Shown piece after piece: positions 26,554-35,300 of a stretch of 43,758 bases of DNA. The stretch spans positions 1 to 43,758 of the forward strand of contig JAILPK010000083.1 in the NCBI GenBank assembly GCA_024699495.1. The letters are read 5' to 3'. Both the position numbers and the translations under genes were made by a program. This stretch comes from Bacteroidaceae bacterium (GTDB lineage: Bacteria; Bacteroidota; Bacteroidia; Bacteroidales; Bacteroidaceae). How positions within the stretch are numbered: position 1 is the first letter of the stretch; each line of letters starts with the position of its first letter. The notes beneath the pieces were generated by a model. That model was not told the origin of the DNA. It searched no databases and saw nothing but the letters and a program-made list of their open reading frames with translations.

Positions 26554-29500
26554 TCATTCTCCCTCTTCTGCTTCCTGACGTTGGTGCTGGCTATGCAGTT
26601 TCTCCTGCAGGAACTGCTGGTCGGCTTCCACTTTCATGGCAGGACGTATCTTCTCCTGAATCCACTCAAAGAAGATGAAGAAGACGGGCACTGTGAAGAG
26701 GATAGCAAAGGTGCCGACTATCATTCCGCCTACAACACCGACTCCTATGGTGCGGTCGCCGTTGGCTCCGGCTCCAGAGGCAAAAATCAGAGGAAGCATT
26801 CCGAGCACACAGGTAAGAACGGTCATCAGAATTGGTCGCAGACGGGCTTCGCTGGCAGCGTAAGCAGCTTCTACAATGCCCATTCCTTTACGTCGGCGCT
26901 CAAGAGCGAACTCTGTAATAAGGATGGCTGTCTTGGCCAACAAGCCGATAAGCATAATCACACCGGTCTGGAGATATATGTTGTTCTCTATCTGACCGAA
27001 TATATACATGTCTGCTCCTGTGAACATACGTCCCAAACCTACTGATACCTGGTTCCACAGCCATGCAAGGCCAAACGAACCCATAAGACCTGCAGGAACA
27101 GAGAGAATAACGGCGAAGGGCACGAAGAAACTCTCGTAAAGGCAGCTGAGGATGAGGAAGATGAGGATTACGCAGATAGCGTAGATGAGGATGGTTTGGT
27201 TGGAGCCCATCTGCTCATATTCCTCACGCGAGATGCTTCCATACTCATAGGTGATATGGTCGGGCAGAGTCTGCGAACGAACTTCATCTATCACCTTCAT
27301 GGCGTCGGTCGTGGTGAATCCCTGGGCAGGCTGAACCATGCAGGTAATCTCAGAGAAGAGGTTGAAGTGCTTGTCAATCTCAGGTCCAAGCACGGGGGTG
27401 AGCTTGGCAAACTGGGATAGAGGAGCCATACCAGAACCGCTGCGTACATACATGTTCGAAAGGTCGGATTCAGTGGTGCGGTATTTGGGATCTACCTGGA
27501 GCATCACACGATAAACCTTACCAAACTGGTTGAAGTTGCTCACGTAAGCACCGCCGAGATAACCGCTCATTGTGGAGAGTACTGTGGCGGGGGATATGCC
27601 GGCCAGTTTGCATTGGGCTGCATCGACATCTACTTGATACTGAGGGAAGTTGCGGGCATAAGAGGTCATGGCCATCTGAATCTCCGGGCGTTCGTTCAAG
27701 GCAGCCAGGAACTTCTGAGTCTGCTCGAGGAAGACTCCCTTGTCGCCGTCGGACCGGTCCTGCAAGTGGAGGTCCACGTTAGAACCAAGTCCATAACCGG
27801 GAATCATACCCGGTTCGAAGGCAAATATCTGGGCTTCGGGAATCTCCTTCATGAACTGACCCATGAGCATGAGTTTCTTGATGCTCGAACTGTGCTCCAG
27901 TCCCTCACGCTTGTTCCAGTGGTTCAGACGCAGGATGACCATAGCGTTGGCTGCACCCTGTCCGCCCATCAATCCATAACCTGAGGTTCGCGCTACGACA
28001 CTTATGTCTTCATCTTTTTCCACAATGGCCTGCACACGATCTACTACCGATTCGGTGTATGAGAGGTTGCTACCCGGAGGACATGTGACATCTACCATGA
28101 TAACACCCTGGTCTTCCTGAGGAACAAGGCCCTTGGGAAGCGAGGTCATGAAGAACACAAGCAGAATAACGGCTACAATCAGACTGAGCGGAGCCAGCCA
28201 GCGGCGGTTGATGGTGCCACGCAAAGCGCGGTTGTAACCTCGGGCTGTAGAACCGTAAGCCTTGTCGTAAGCTTTGCGCGTACCTTTGTTTACTGCGAGC
28301 AGGAAACGGCTTATGGGGTTCTTTGCCTTGCGGTCGCTCTTGGCGGGGCGCATCAGCATAGCACAAAGAGCAGGGCAGACCACGAGGGCTGACACGCATG
28401 AGATACCTACGGCCGTTGCCAGCGTAATACCAAACTGGGTGTAGAACATACCCGAGGTGCCACCCATCATCGTTACTGGGATAAACACGGCCATGAACAC
28501 GAATGTACAAGAGAGCACGGCCATCGTCACGTCGGCCATGGCGTCCTTGGTAGCCTGATAGGCTGATGTGTAGCCCGCATCAAACTTCGCTTGCACCGCT
28601 TCAACAACAACGATGGCATCATCAACCACTGTGCCTATAGCCAGCACGAGGGCAAAGAGCGTAAGCAGGTTAAGCGTGAAGCCTGCCACCTGAAGGGCGG
28701 CAAATGTGCCCACGAGCGATATGATGATGGATATGGCCGGGATGAGGGTCGCGCGGAAGTCCTGAAGGAAGAAATAAACCACGAGGATAACGAGGAAGAT
28801 GGCGATGATGAGGGTCTCTTCAACGTTGTCGATGGATTCAAGCAGGAAGTCGTTGGTTGACATCATCTGCTGGAAGTGCAGGCCCTTGGGCAGAGTCTTC
28901 TCGATTTCCTTCAGAGCGGCGGTGAAGCGGTCGTTGGTCTCCTTGGCGTTGGCTCCTGCCAACTGGAAGGCCATGAACATAACCGAGGGCTTGCCTTGCA
29001 CCTGGCCAGCATAGCCGTAATCCACCTGTCCGAGTTCCACTTCGGCCACGTCTTTCAAGCGAAGCAGCGAACCGTCGGACTTTGCCATTATGACTATGTT
29101 CTTGAATTCTTCCACTTCTTTCAGACGGCCTGTGTAGCGGAGTGTATATTGATATACGTTGTCCACATTATCTCCATGACCGCCTTCGGTGGGCTTCTCA
29201 CCCAACTTGCCAACAGCAGCCTCAAGGTTTTGCTCGGCCAGACAGCCGGTGATATCGCTGGGTATGAGGCCATACTGGGCCATGATTTCCGGCTTTAGCC
29301 ACACTCGCAGCGAATAGTTGGCACCCATGGCCATCACTTCGCCCACACCTGGCACACGCTTCAACTGAGGCGTGACGTTGATGTTCATATAGTTGGCCAT
29401 GAAGTTCTGGTCGTACTCCGGCACATCGCTGACCATAGCGTTGATCTGCAGCATGGAGGTCTGACGCTTGAAGGTCATCACACCAATCATCGTCACCTCC

Positions 29501-29862
29501 TGCGGCAGCAGACCCTGGGCCATACTGACGCGGTTCTGCACGTTGACGGCCGCCATATCGGCATTTGCGCCTTGTTTGAAATAAATGGTGATCTGAGCAG
29601 AACCGGAGTTGGATGCACTTGATGTCATATAGGTCATGTTCTCCACACCGTTGATGCTCTCTTCGAGCGGCTGGATTACAGCCTTGGTGACAGTCTCGGC
29701 TGAAGCACCGGGGTAGCTGGCGCTCACCATAACCGTTGGAGGAGCAATATCTGGAAACTGCTCCACCGGCAGGTTGAAATAACTGATGGCGCCAAGCAAT
29801 ACGATGACTATGGCAATAGACATAGCCATCACTGGGCGTTTGATAAATATATTTCCTTTCAT
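26554..29862 (-). CDS. RND-family multidrug efflux permease (HAE1/AcrB type)
   Basis: This is a 1102-residue inner-membrane proton antiporter that forms trimers with the adaptor and outer membrane channel to export hydrophobic compounds. It shows the standard start IKRPVMA, the FPDI-x-PP segment, the TM4 proton-relay pair Asp414-Asp415 in GTVVDDAIV and the TM10 Lys in LLAKTAILI; twelve membrane helices and two large periplasmic loops follow the family pattern. The C-terminal tail is charged and somewhat long. The start at 29862 is the normal family start. It is separated from the adaptor gene by 174 bp that hold an inverted pair of palindromic repeats (R4, R5), an unusual spacing for this operon type. 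Confidence 0.95.
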   Translation of the reverse strand: MKGNIFIKRPVMAMSIAIVIVLLGAISYFNLPVEQFPDIAPPTVMVSASYPGASAETVTKAVIQPLEESINGVENMTYMTSSASNSGSAQITIYFKQGANADMAAVNVQNRVSMAQGLLPQEVTMIGVMTFKRQTSMLQINAMVSDVPEYDQNFMANYMNINVTPQLKRVPGVGEVMAMGANYSLRVWLKPEIMAQYGLIPSDITGCLAEQNLEAAVGKLGEKPTEGGHGDNVDNVYQYTLRYTGRLKEVEEFKNIVIMAKSDGSLLRLKDVAEVELGQVDYGYAGQVQGKPSVMFMAFQLAGANAKETNDRFTAALKEIEKTLPKGLHFQQMMSTNDFLLESIDNVEETLIIAIFLVILVVYFFLQDFRATLIPAISIIISLVGTFAALQVAGFTLNLLTLFALVLAIGTVVDDAIVVVEAVQAKFDAGYTSAYQATKDAMADVTMAVLSCTFVFMAVFIPVTMMGGTSGMFYTQFGITLATAVGISCVSALVVCPALCAMLMRPAKSDRKAKNPISRFLLAVNKGTRKAYDKAYGSTARGYNRALRGTINRRWLAPLSLIVAVILLVFFMTSLPKGLVPQEDQGVIMVDVTCPPGSNLSYTESVVDRVQAIVEKDEDISVVARTSGYGLMGGQGAANAMVILRLNHWNKREGLEHSSSIKKLMLMGQFMKEIPEAQIFAFEPGMIPGYGLGSNVDLHLQDRSDGDKGVFLEQTQKFLAALNERPEIQMAMTSYARNFPQYQVDVDAAQCKLAGISPATVLSTMSGYLGGAYVSNFNQFGKVYRVMLQVDPKYRTTESDLSNMYVRSGSGMAPLSQFAKLTPVLGPEIDKHFNLFSEITCMVQPAQGFTTTDAMKVIDEVRSQTLPDHITYEYGSISREEYEQMGSNQTILIYAICVILIFLILSCLYESFFVPFAVILSVPAGLMGSFGLAWLWNQVSVGLGRMFTGADMYIFGQIENNIYLQTGVIMLIGLLAKTAILITEFALERRRKGMGIVEAAYAASEARLRPILMTVLTCVLGMLPLIFASGAGANGDRTIGVGVVGGMIVGTFAILFTVPVFFIFFEWIQEKIRPAMKVEADQQFLQEKLHSQHQRQEAEEGE

Positions 29863-29873
29863 TGTCTAATTTA

Positions 29874-29923
29874 GGACCCTCTCCCCGCCCTCCCTTGTAG
29901 GGAGGGAGCGAAATGAGGACAAG
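29874..29923 (+). repeat. Palindromic repeat copy R4
   Basis: This copy has the CCCTCCCT-TGT-AGGGAGGG hairpin and the GAGCGAAATGAGGACAAG tail, nearly identical to R3. It lies 11 bp upstream of the RND pump start codon, inside the efflux operon, and forms an inverted pair with R5. Confidence 0.85.
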
Positions 29924-29996
29924 GGATGTTTTTAGTTTAATATTTAATGTTTAAAGTTTAATGAAGTTAGTCTTCCCCCCAGCTTTCACAAGTAAT

Positions 29997-30034
29997 TACT
30001 CCCCTCCATACAAGGGAGGGGCAGGGGGTGGGTC
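29997..30034 (-). repeat. Palindromic repeat copy R5 (inverted relative to R4)
   Basis: Reverse-oriented copy ending GGGGTGGGTC, immediately after the stop codon of the adaptor gene. The R4-R5 segment (about 160 bp) matches the R1-R2 segment (about 170 bp) in architecture: paired palindromes facing each other with an AT-rich middle. Confidence 0.8.
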
Positions 30035-30036
30035 TT

Positions 30037-31158
30037 TTATTTTACCAATGCGCCTTCCTTCACCATTCCGGCTCCGTCTGCAATAATCTCTTCACCCTCC
30101 TTCAAACCGCTTGTAACGATAAATTCCTTACCGGTGTTGAAGGGAGCTATGGTGATGTTGCGGCTAACTGCTGTGCGCTGACCATCCTTGTTCTCTACTA
30201 CGAATACTTGATGAACAGTTTGGAGCTGCTTTACAGCAGCGGCGGGCACAATAATCTGATCTTTGTAATTGATAGGGATTATGACATTCCCGGTAGAACC
30301 AGAGTGAAGCAGACTCTGGGGGTTGTTAAACACGGCACGAAGTGAAACACTTCCAGTGGACTGGTCAACAACACCTGACGCAGTCTCTACACGGCCGGTC
30401 TGCTCATATTCAGAACCGTCAACCAACTGAAGCCTTACTGGAGGCATGGCTTTAACTGCCTTCTCTGCACTTCCAGCTTTGCGGGTCATGTTCAGCATCT
30501 GACTTTCTGTTATACTAAAATATACATACATCTGATGGTTGTCAGAAACGGTCGTCAGCGCCGTAGGCATCTGGGGGCTTACCAATGCGCCAACGCGGAA
30601 GGGCAGGGTGCCTACAACACCGTCAGCAGGGCTCTTTACGGTGGTATAGCTGAGGCTGTTTTCTGCATTTACCACAGCGGCATTTGCTTGAGCTACTGCT
30701 GCCTTGGCTTGCATCAGAGCGTTCTGGGCCTTCTGCAGGTCAAAGTCAGAGACCACACTCTGGTCAAAAAGCTGCTTGGTGCTCTTGTAAGAAAGTTCTG
30801 CAGTGGCTTGTGCTGCAGTAGCTGCTTCCAGATTTGCTTTAGCGGTGTTGAGGGCTGCCTGATATGGCACCTGGTCAATCACGAACATCAGTTGACCCTT
30901 GCTGACGCGCTGTCCCTCTGTAACAAGCAACTTCTGAAGGGTTCCGCTTACCTGGGGCATAACGGATATATCCTGACGGCCTCGGATTGTCGCACTATAC
31001 TTCTGGTCTATTGTCCGGTCGGCCTTTTTCACCTTGATGGTTTTGTAAGCCACAGGCGCATTCTGGGCACCAGCCTGCTGCTTCTTGCCGCAGGAGGAAA
31101 GCATAAGCAGTCCTGTCATAAAGCTTACGAAAACGAAAGCGTTCATTGTCCTTTTCAT
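30037..31158 (-). CDS. RND efflux periplasmic adaptor (AcrA/MexA type) lipoprotein
   Basis: The 373-residue membrane-fusion protein has a lipoprotein signal ending LMLSS-C (about residue 23). Its lipoyl halves are at GRQDISVMPQVSGTLQKLLV and the ADGVVGTLPFRVGALV segment, with a long Ala/Lys helical hairpin between them and beta-barrel/membrane-proximal domains after. It links the inner-membrane pump to the outer membrane channel. It is the first gene of the operon and has a leader of about 80 nt after a consensus promoter. Confidence 0.94.
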   Translation of the reverse strand: MKRTMNAFVFVSFMTGLLMLSSCGKKQQAGAQNAPVAYKTIKVKKADRTIDQKYSATIRGRQDISVMPQVSGTLQKLLVTEGQRVSKGQLMFVIDQVPYQAALNTAKANLEAATAAQATAELSYKSTKQLFDQSVVSDFDLQKAQNALMQAKAAVAQANAAVVNAENSLSYTTVKSPADGVVGTLPFRVGALVSPQMPTALTTVSDNHQMYVYFSITESQMLNMTRKAGSAEKAVKAMPPVRLQLVDGSEYEQTGRVETASGVVDQSTGSVSLRAVFNNPQSLLHSGSTGNVIIPINYKDQIIVPAAAVKQLQTVHQVFVVENKDGQRTAVSRNITIAPFNTGKEFIVTSGLKEGEEIIADGAGMVKEGALVK

Positions 31159-31245
31159 CTTACTCTTTTAATTAAATGTGATTTTGTATTATTTATTATC
31201 TCCTTTTTAAGTGATTTGAAAGCCTTTACTTTCTCAAATCGGCTG

Positions 31246-31276
31246 CAAAGGTACGACTTTTTGCTGAATTGACAAA
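31246..31276 (-). promoter_or_regulatory. Consensus Bacteroidetes promoter of the RND efflux operon
   Basis: On the minus strand TTTG (31276-31273), 19 nt, then TACCTTTG (31253-31246) matches both parts of the Bacteroidetes primary sigma consensus exactly. It gives an approximately 80-nt leader before the adaptor gene. Confidence 0.85.
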
Positions 31277-31615
31277 ATCAATAATGGCAAAGAGTGGTGA
31301 CAGAAATGTGCAAAAAGTTGAATTGATACTTCTTTTAACACTGTTTAGCCCTATTTATATCAATTTTCTATTCTTGTTGTATGCTAAAAGTTGAGTAACA
31401 GCATTCTACACAAACACAACTTTTGAAAATAGCATTCAGAATCTGCCTTCGTTCCAGCCCCCTTGCCCCCCTCTCCGGCTATCTGTCATCGTGTTAGCTC
31501 CCTTCGGCCGCCCATCTTCGGCCATCTGCCTTCGCGCCAGTTCCTCTTCGCCAGATCTTTTCCGGCCATCTGCCTTCGCGCCAGCTCCTAGTTCAATAGA
31601 TCCAAGAACCCCACA

Positions 31616-31699
31616 TAGTACAAATAGAACAATTTTTTCCTTTAAAATGTTTCTAAAAGGCCGATTTACATGTGTGTTTATAGTACAAATAGAACAATT
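31616..31699. repeat. Dispersed TAGTACAAATAGAACAATT repeat
   Basis: The 19-bp sequence TAGTACAAATAGAACAATT occurs perfectly at 31616-31634 and 31681-31699, 65 nt apart. A third partial copy (AAATAGAACAATT) is at 32128-32140. The first and third copies are followed, at different distances, by GGCC-CGATTT and TGTG blocks, so a larger degraded unit is likely. Confidence 0.75.
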
Positions 31700-31915
31700 A
31701 ATGCCTTCTATTTTCGCTTATTTGCACGCATGGATGCCCATGGCGCAATCTGTGCGATTCTCAGAGCGCGTTTTTAGTCATAATCACCTGTGATATAGTA
31801 AGTTATGGCGGATTTTTATGTATGGCTTAACGCGTGAAATAGAAAGAGCCGACAGCCCTGCTATCCCCAATTTGTTGAAAAATGGCTAATTGCCTATGTA
31901 TCAAGCCATAGACAT

Positions 31916-32003
31916 AAATACACCTCGATGTATTGTCAAATACACCTTGGTTTATTGGCATTTACACCTCGATGTATTGACTTGTAAGCCTCGTGTTATT
32001 TGC
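31916..32003. repeat. Four 22-bp tandem units with internal dyad
   Basis: Four consecutive 22-bp units occupy 31916-31937, 31938-31959, 31960-31981 and 31982-32003. The first has the dyad AATACA-N6-TGTATT around CCTCGA; the third keeps most of it and the second and fourth are more diverged. The exact 22-nt period (about two helical turns) resembles an iteron-like or cooperative protein-binding array. Confidence 0.8.
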
Positions 32004-32251
32004 CTCTCTTATTACATGAAAATGCCCTTCTTTCAGTGTGAAATGCCATAAATCCCTTCCTGGATTGGATTTTTTGCTCGGATTTATCGCCCTGGAATCG
32101 CAAAATATTGGTCAATTTGTACTTCCTAAATAGAACAATTTCATAGGCCCGATTTCCAACTGTGATATTGAAGCAAAAAACTAACAGCTAACGGCTAATA
32201 GCTAATGGCCAAAATCAAAAGTTAGAGCGGCGCTTCCTGCCGGCGATTTGC

Positions 32252-32287
32252 AAAAAAAATGAGGATGTGCCTCTGTGTGACACATCC
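32252..32287 (-). terminator. Rho-independent terminator of the protease gene
   Basis: On the minus strand a GGATGTG/CACATCC 7-bp stem (32281-32287 with 32263-32269) is followed, after CTCA, by a run of eight T (32259-32252). It lies about 80 nt after the stop codon of the 1513-aa protease. Confidence 0.85.
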
Positions 32288-32365
32288 CCATGAAGAGTCT
32301 GAAACCAAGTGAGGAGAAATCTGATCTTTCAGGTTTGTCCTAACCCTCTGATTTCATGGAATTGC

Positions 32366-35300
32366 TTACTTGATGATAACCTTTCTTCCGTCTTTAATAT
32401 AGATGCCCTTTGACGGTCTGCTTATGCTACGCCCGCTGAGGTCATAGAACTTACCGTCAGCTGGAGTATCTGCAGAGGTCTGGCTGATGGATGTTTCGCC
32501 GTTGGCATCAATCTTACCGAATTCTTTGTTTGTGAGTGTAAAGTGGTCTATGGTCAGGCAGGAGCTGCCACTTTGGCTGGTAACCAGACCGAGTGATACC
32601 TCAGTCGTTTCTGTTATCAGGAAATTCACTGGCTTGTTCGCCGTTGAATAGGCTATTGAGCTGTTGATGTCAGCCAGATCAGGCAAGCCCTTGCCGGCAG
32701 CAACTACCAGATAATTTCCTGCCGTGATAAACTCTGCATAACGAGATATGCTGAACTCGTATGCTCCAGGCTCGAGAGTAATAGTCTGATAGAGCTTCAG
32801 GTCTTTGACTGCATCTGCAAATCCATCCCACTTCGTGCTCAGCACCAGAGAGTTGCCTTTCTGGGCATCCACATGCCAACATGTCGTCACACCATTCTCC
32901 GTAACGGCATTTTCTATCACCCAGGGAGAGTCGGCTGTCTCTGTGGCAAGACGTTGGAATCGTGAGGTGCCGTTAACATATCCGCCTGCAGTCTTGAAAC
33001 TGCTCTTGTAGTTCTTCAGGTAGTTGGCGGTCACATCTGTCTTTGTGCTTTCGAAGTTCAGGAAGAAGATTCCTTTGGTACTTGCCCATGCATCACCGTC
33101 AGGCCCGAAGTTCGAACGCACGCCGGTAAGTCCATTGGCGCTGGAGTCAATCACATCTCCGCTAGTCTGGTTGAATTGATAATAGAGCACAGGCCCGTTT
33201 TTCATGTTAACTGGGTCTTCAATCGGTTTTGAACCGTATTCTTGAATCTCAGACACGGTCAGGGCACGGCTCCACATCTGCAGCTCATCGATGATGCCCG
33301 TAAATGGATAGTCTCCTCCAATACGTAGCACACTCTGTTTCTTAATGCTGCTGCCCAAGCCTGTCGCGGTGCTGATTTCCACTCCATCACGATAGAATGT
33401 GACGGTGCCGCTTGAGTACGTGATAGCATAGTGGTGCCACTCATTGGCTATGACGTAGCCCGTGGCGCTCTTGCCTGTCTTGTTGGAAGCCTGAAAGTCC
33501 ATCGAACCATCTGCATTGGTGGTTAGAAGCAGGGTTGACGGGTCGCTGCCGATGCCATTCCCTCCGTTGACGAGATTTGTGGGATATAGCCAGAATGCTA
33601 TAGAGATGCGTGTGCGTGCAATATTAAACGGAGAAGTGGCTTCAACAACATTGTTCAGAGTGCTGGAACCGCTGTCGTTGCCTCCGCCCATAGCCAGACC
33701 GTGTCCTCCGTCAGCCGAGCAAACTACGATGGCTCGTGAGCGGGTCGTGGTGCCGCTGCCTTTTTCGTTGCTGGCAGTCAGACTTACGTTATAGACACCG
33801 GGTTTGTCAATATCTATACTGCCCTCCTTGCCGTTCATTACCAAGGCATAAGTGTCAGAACTGATATTCCACATCCATTGTTGTGGCTCATACTTGGTGT
33901 CATCAATCAGATAGATCTTTTCGCCGAGGATAGCGATATTGTTCTTTATGTTGAAGGAGGGCTTGGGTGCCACCTTTTCTACACTTATGGTCTTTGTGCA
34001 TGTGTTCGTGCCAGCGCTGTTAGTTGCAGTCAGGGTAATGCGTTGCGTGCCTGTTGTCGTGAAGGTGGCTGCGGCATTTGTGGTGCTGGCCCCAGTGGTC
34101 TCTGCATTCTCAAATGTCCACTCATAGGTGCAGGCATTGAGCGGTGTGCTCTGGTTGATGAAGCTGACGCGCTCGCCAACGGCAGTGCTTGTAGTGCTCA
34201 ATGAGAAATCAGCTACAGGGACAGTGGCTTCAGTTACGTTGATGGTGTCTGAATACTCGGCTGTTTCGCCGCTGACAGATGCCGTAGTCAGATGTATTGC
34301 CTGACGACCGGGCTTGGTGAATACGATTATCGGACTCTTCCCGCTTAGCGTTTCCTGCTCAGCGCCTGTAAATGTCCAGTCCCATTCGCATGTGCAGGGA
34401 GCTGACATATCTGTGATAGTCACAGGCTGTCCGGCTACGACCTCTCTGTCTGAGAGCTTGAATTGTGCAGATGCCGTGAACTGCAGCTGATTCAGCTTCG
34501 CATTTACCTGATCGTTGCAAAGCACAGGATATGACTTCAGCGGGTTGCTCAGAACGACATCTGGCCCGCCAATAGCACTTACGAGTGCCGTGGAGTCTTC
34601 ATTCACATTCATCTGATAGTAGCTGGTCAGACCGCTCTGCATCATCGGATATGTGAAAGCCTGGTCGTAGCAGGCTTTGATTTCATCCTGTGTGCGAGCC
34701 ACATTCCAGAAACGTATTTCATCCACATAGCCTTCCCATGGAGCATTAATCAGCTCCTTGTAGTTGCTTCCGGTTCCTTCGCTTTGGCCGAATATGAGGT
34801 CGTTTGCTCCTCGCAGACCGCTGTTGTTATATCCGGAAGTAAATTTGATATTTAATTTACCGTTTACATAAACAAATATCTGGCTGCCGTCTTCTACTAT
34901 GGCTATATGTGACCATTTGGATGTGGTCAGTGAGGTTCCTGTGGTGAAGTCGCCACCATCAAAGCCTACTTCCATAATCTTGCTGGAATTGGTTTTGAAG
35001 AAGAACTTGCCGCTTGAGGCCTTTATGCCAAACGCGCTTTTCTCGCCACCAGTGGTCGGGAATGTGCTGTTCGGACGTACCCAGAATTCCAGTGTCCAGG
35101 CATTGAGCGTGCCAGAAGTTACATCAGGCAGGGTGAATCCCTCATTTAGCCTCTTCATTATCAGCACATCATTGTCTTTATTGAAGCCGCCATCTCTTAC
35201 CACAATAGGCGTACTGTGGTTACTCTCTACCTCATAGCCGTTGATTTCATAAACGGCACTTACGGCGAATGTGCCAAAGCCGGTTGTGGTGGTGGAGAAC

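Larger units (their letters stand above)
31277..32251. other. Gene-free region with several repeat families
   Basis: About 1 kb lies between the efflux promoter and the protease terminator and holds no credible gene; open frames here lack coding character. It contains a 22-bp direct repeat with core GCCATCTGCCTTCGCGCC at 31519-31540 and 31563-31584, three copies of AAATAGAACAATT, a 22-bp tandem array at 31916-32003, and a short GCTAAC/GCTAAT run near 32181-32212. Confidence 0.75.

Noticed and set aside
31491..31793. 100-residue open frame in the gene-free region
   Set aside because: Composition follows the short repeats (CGGCC/CTGCC), no promoter or family motif, and the following sequence is repeat-derived.
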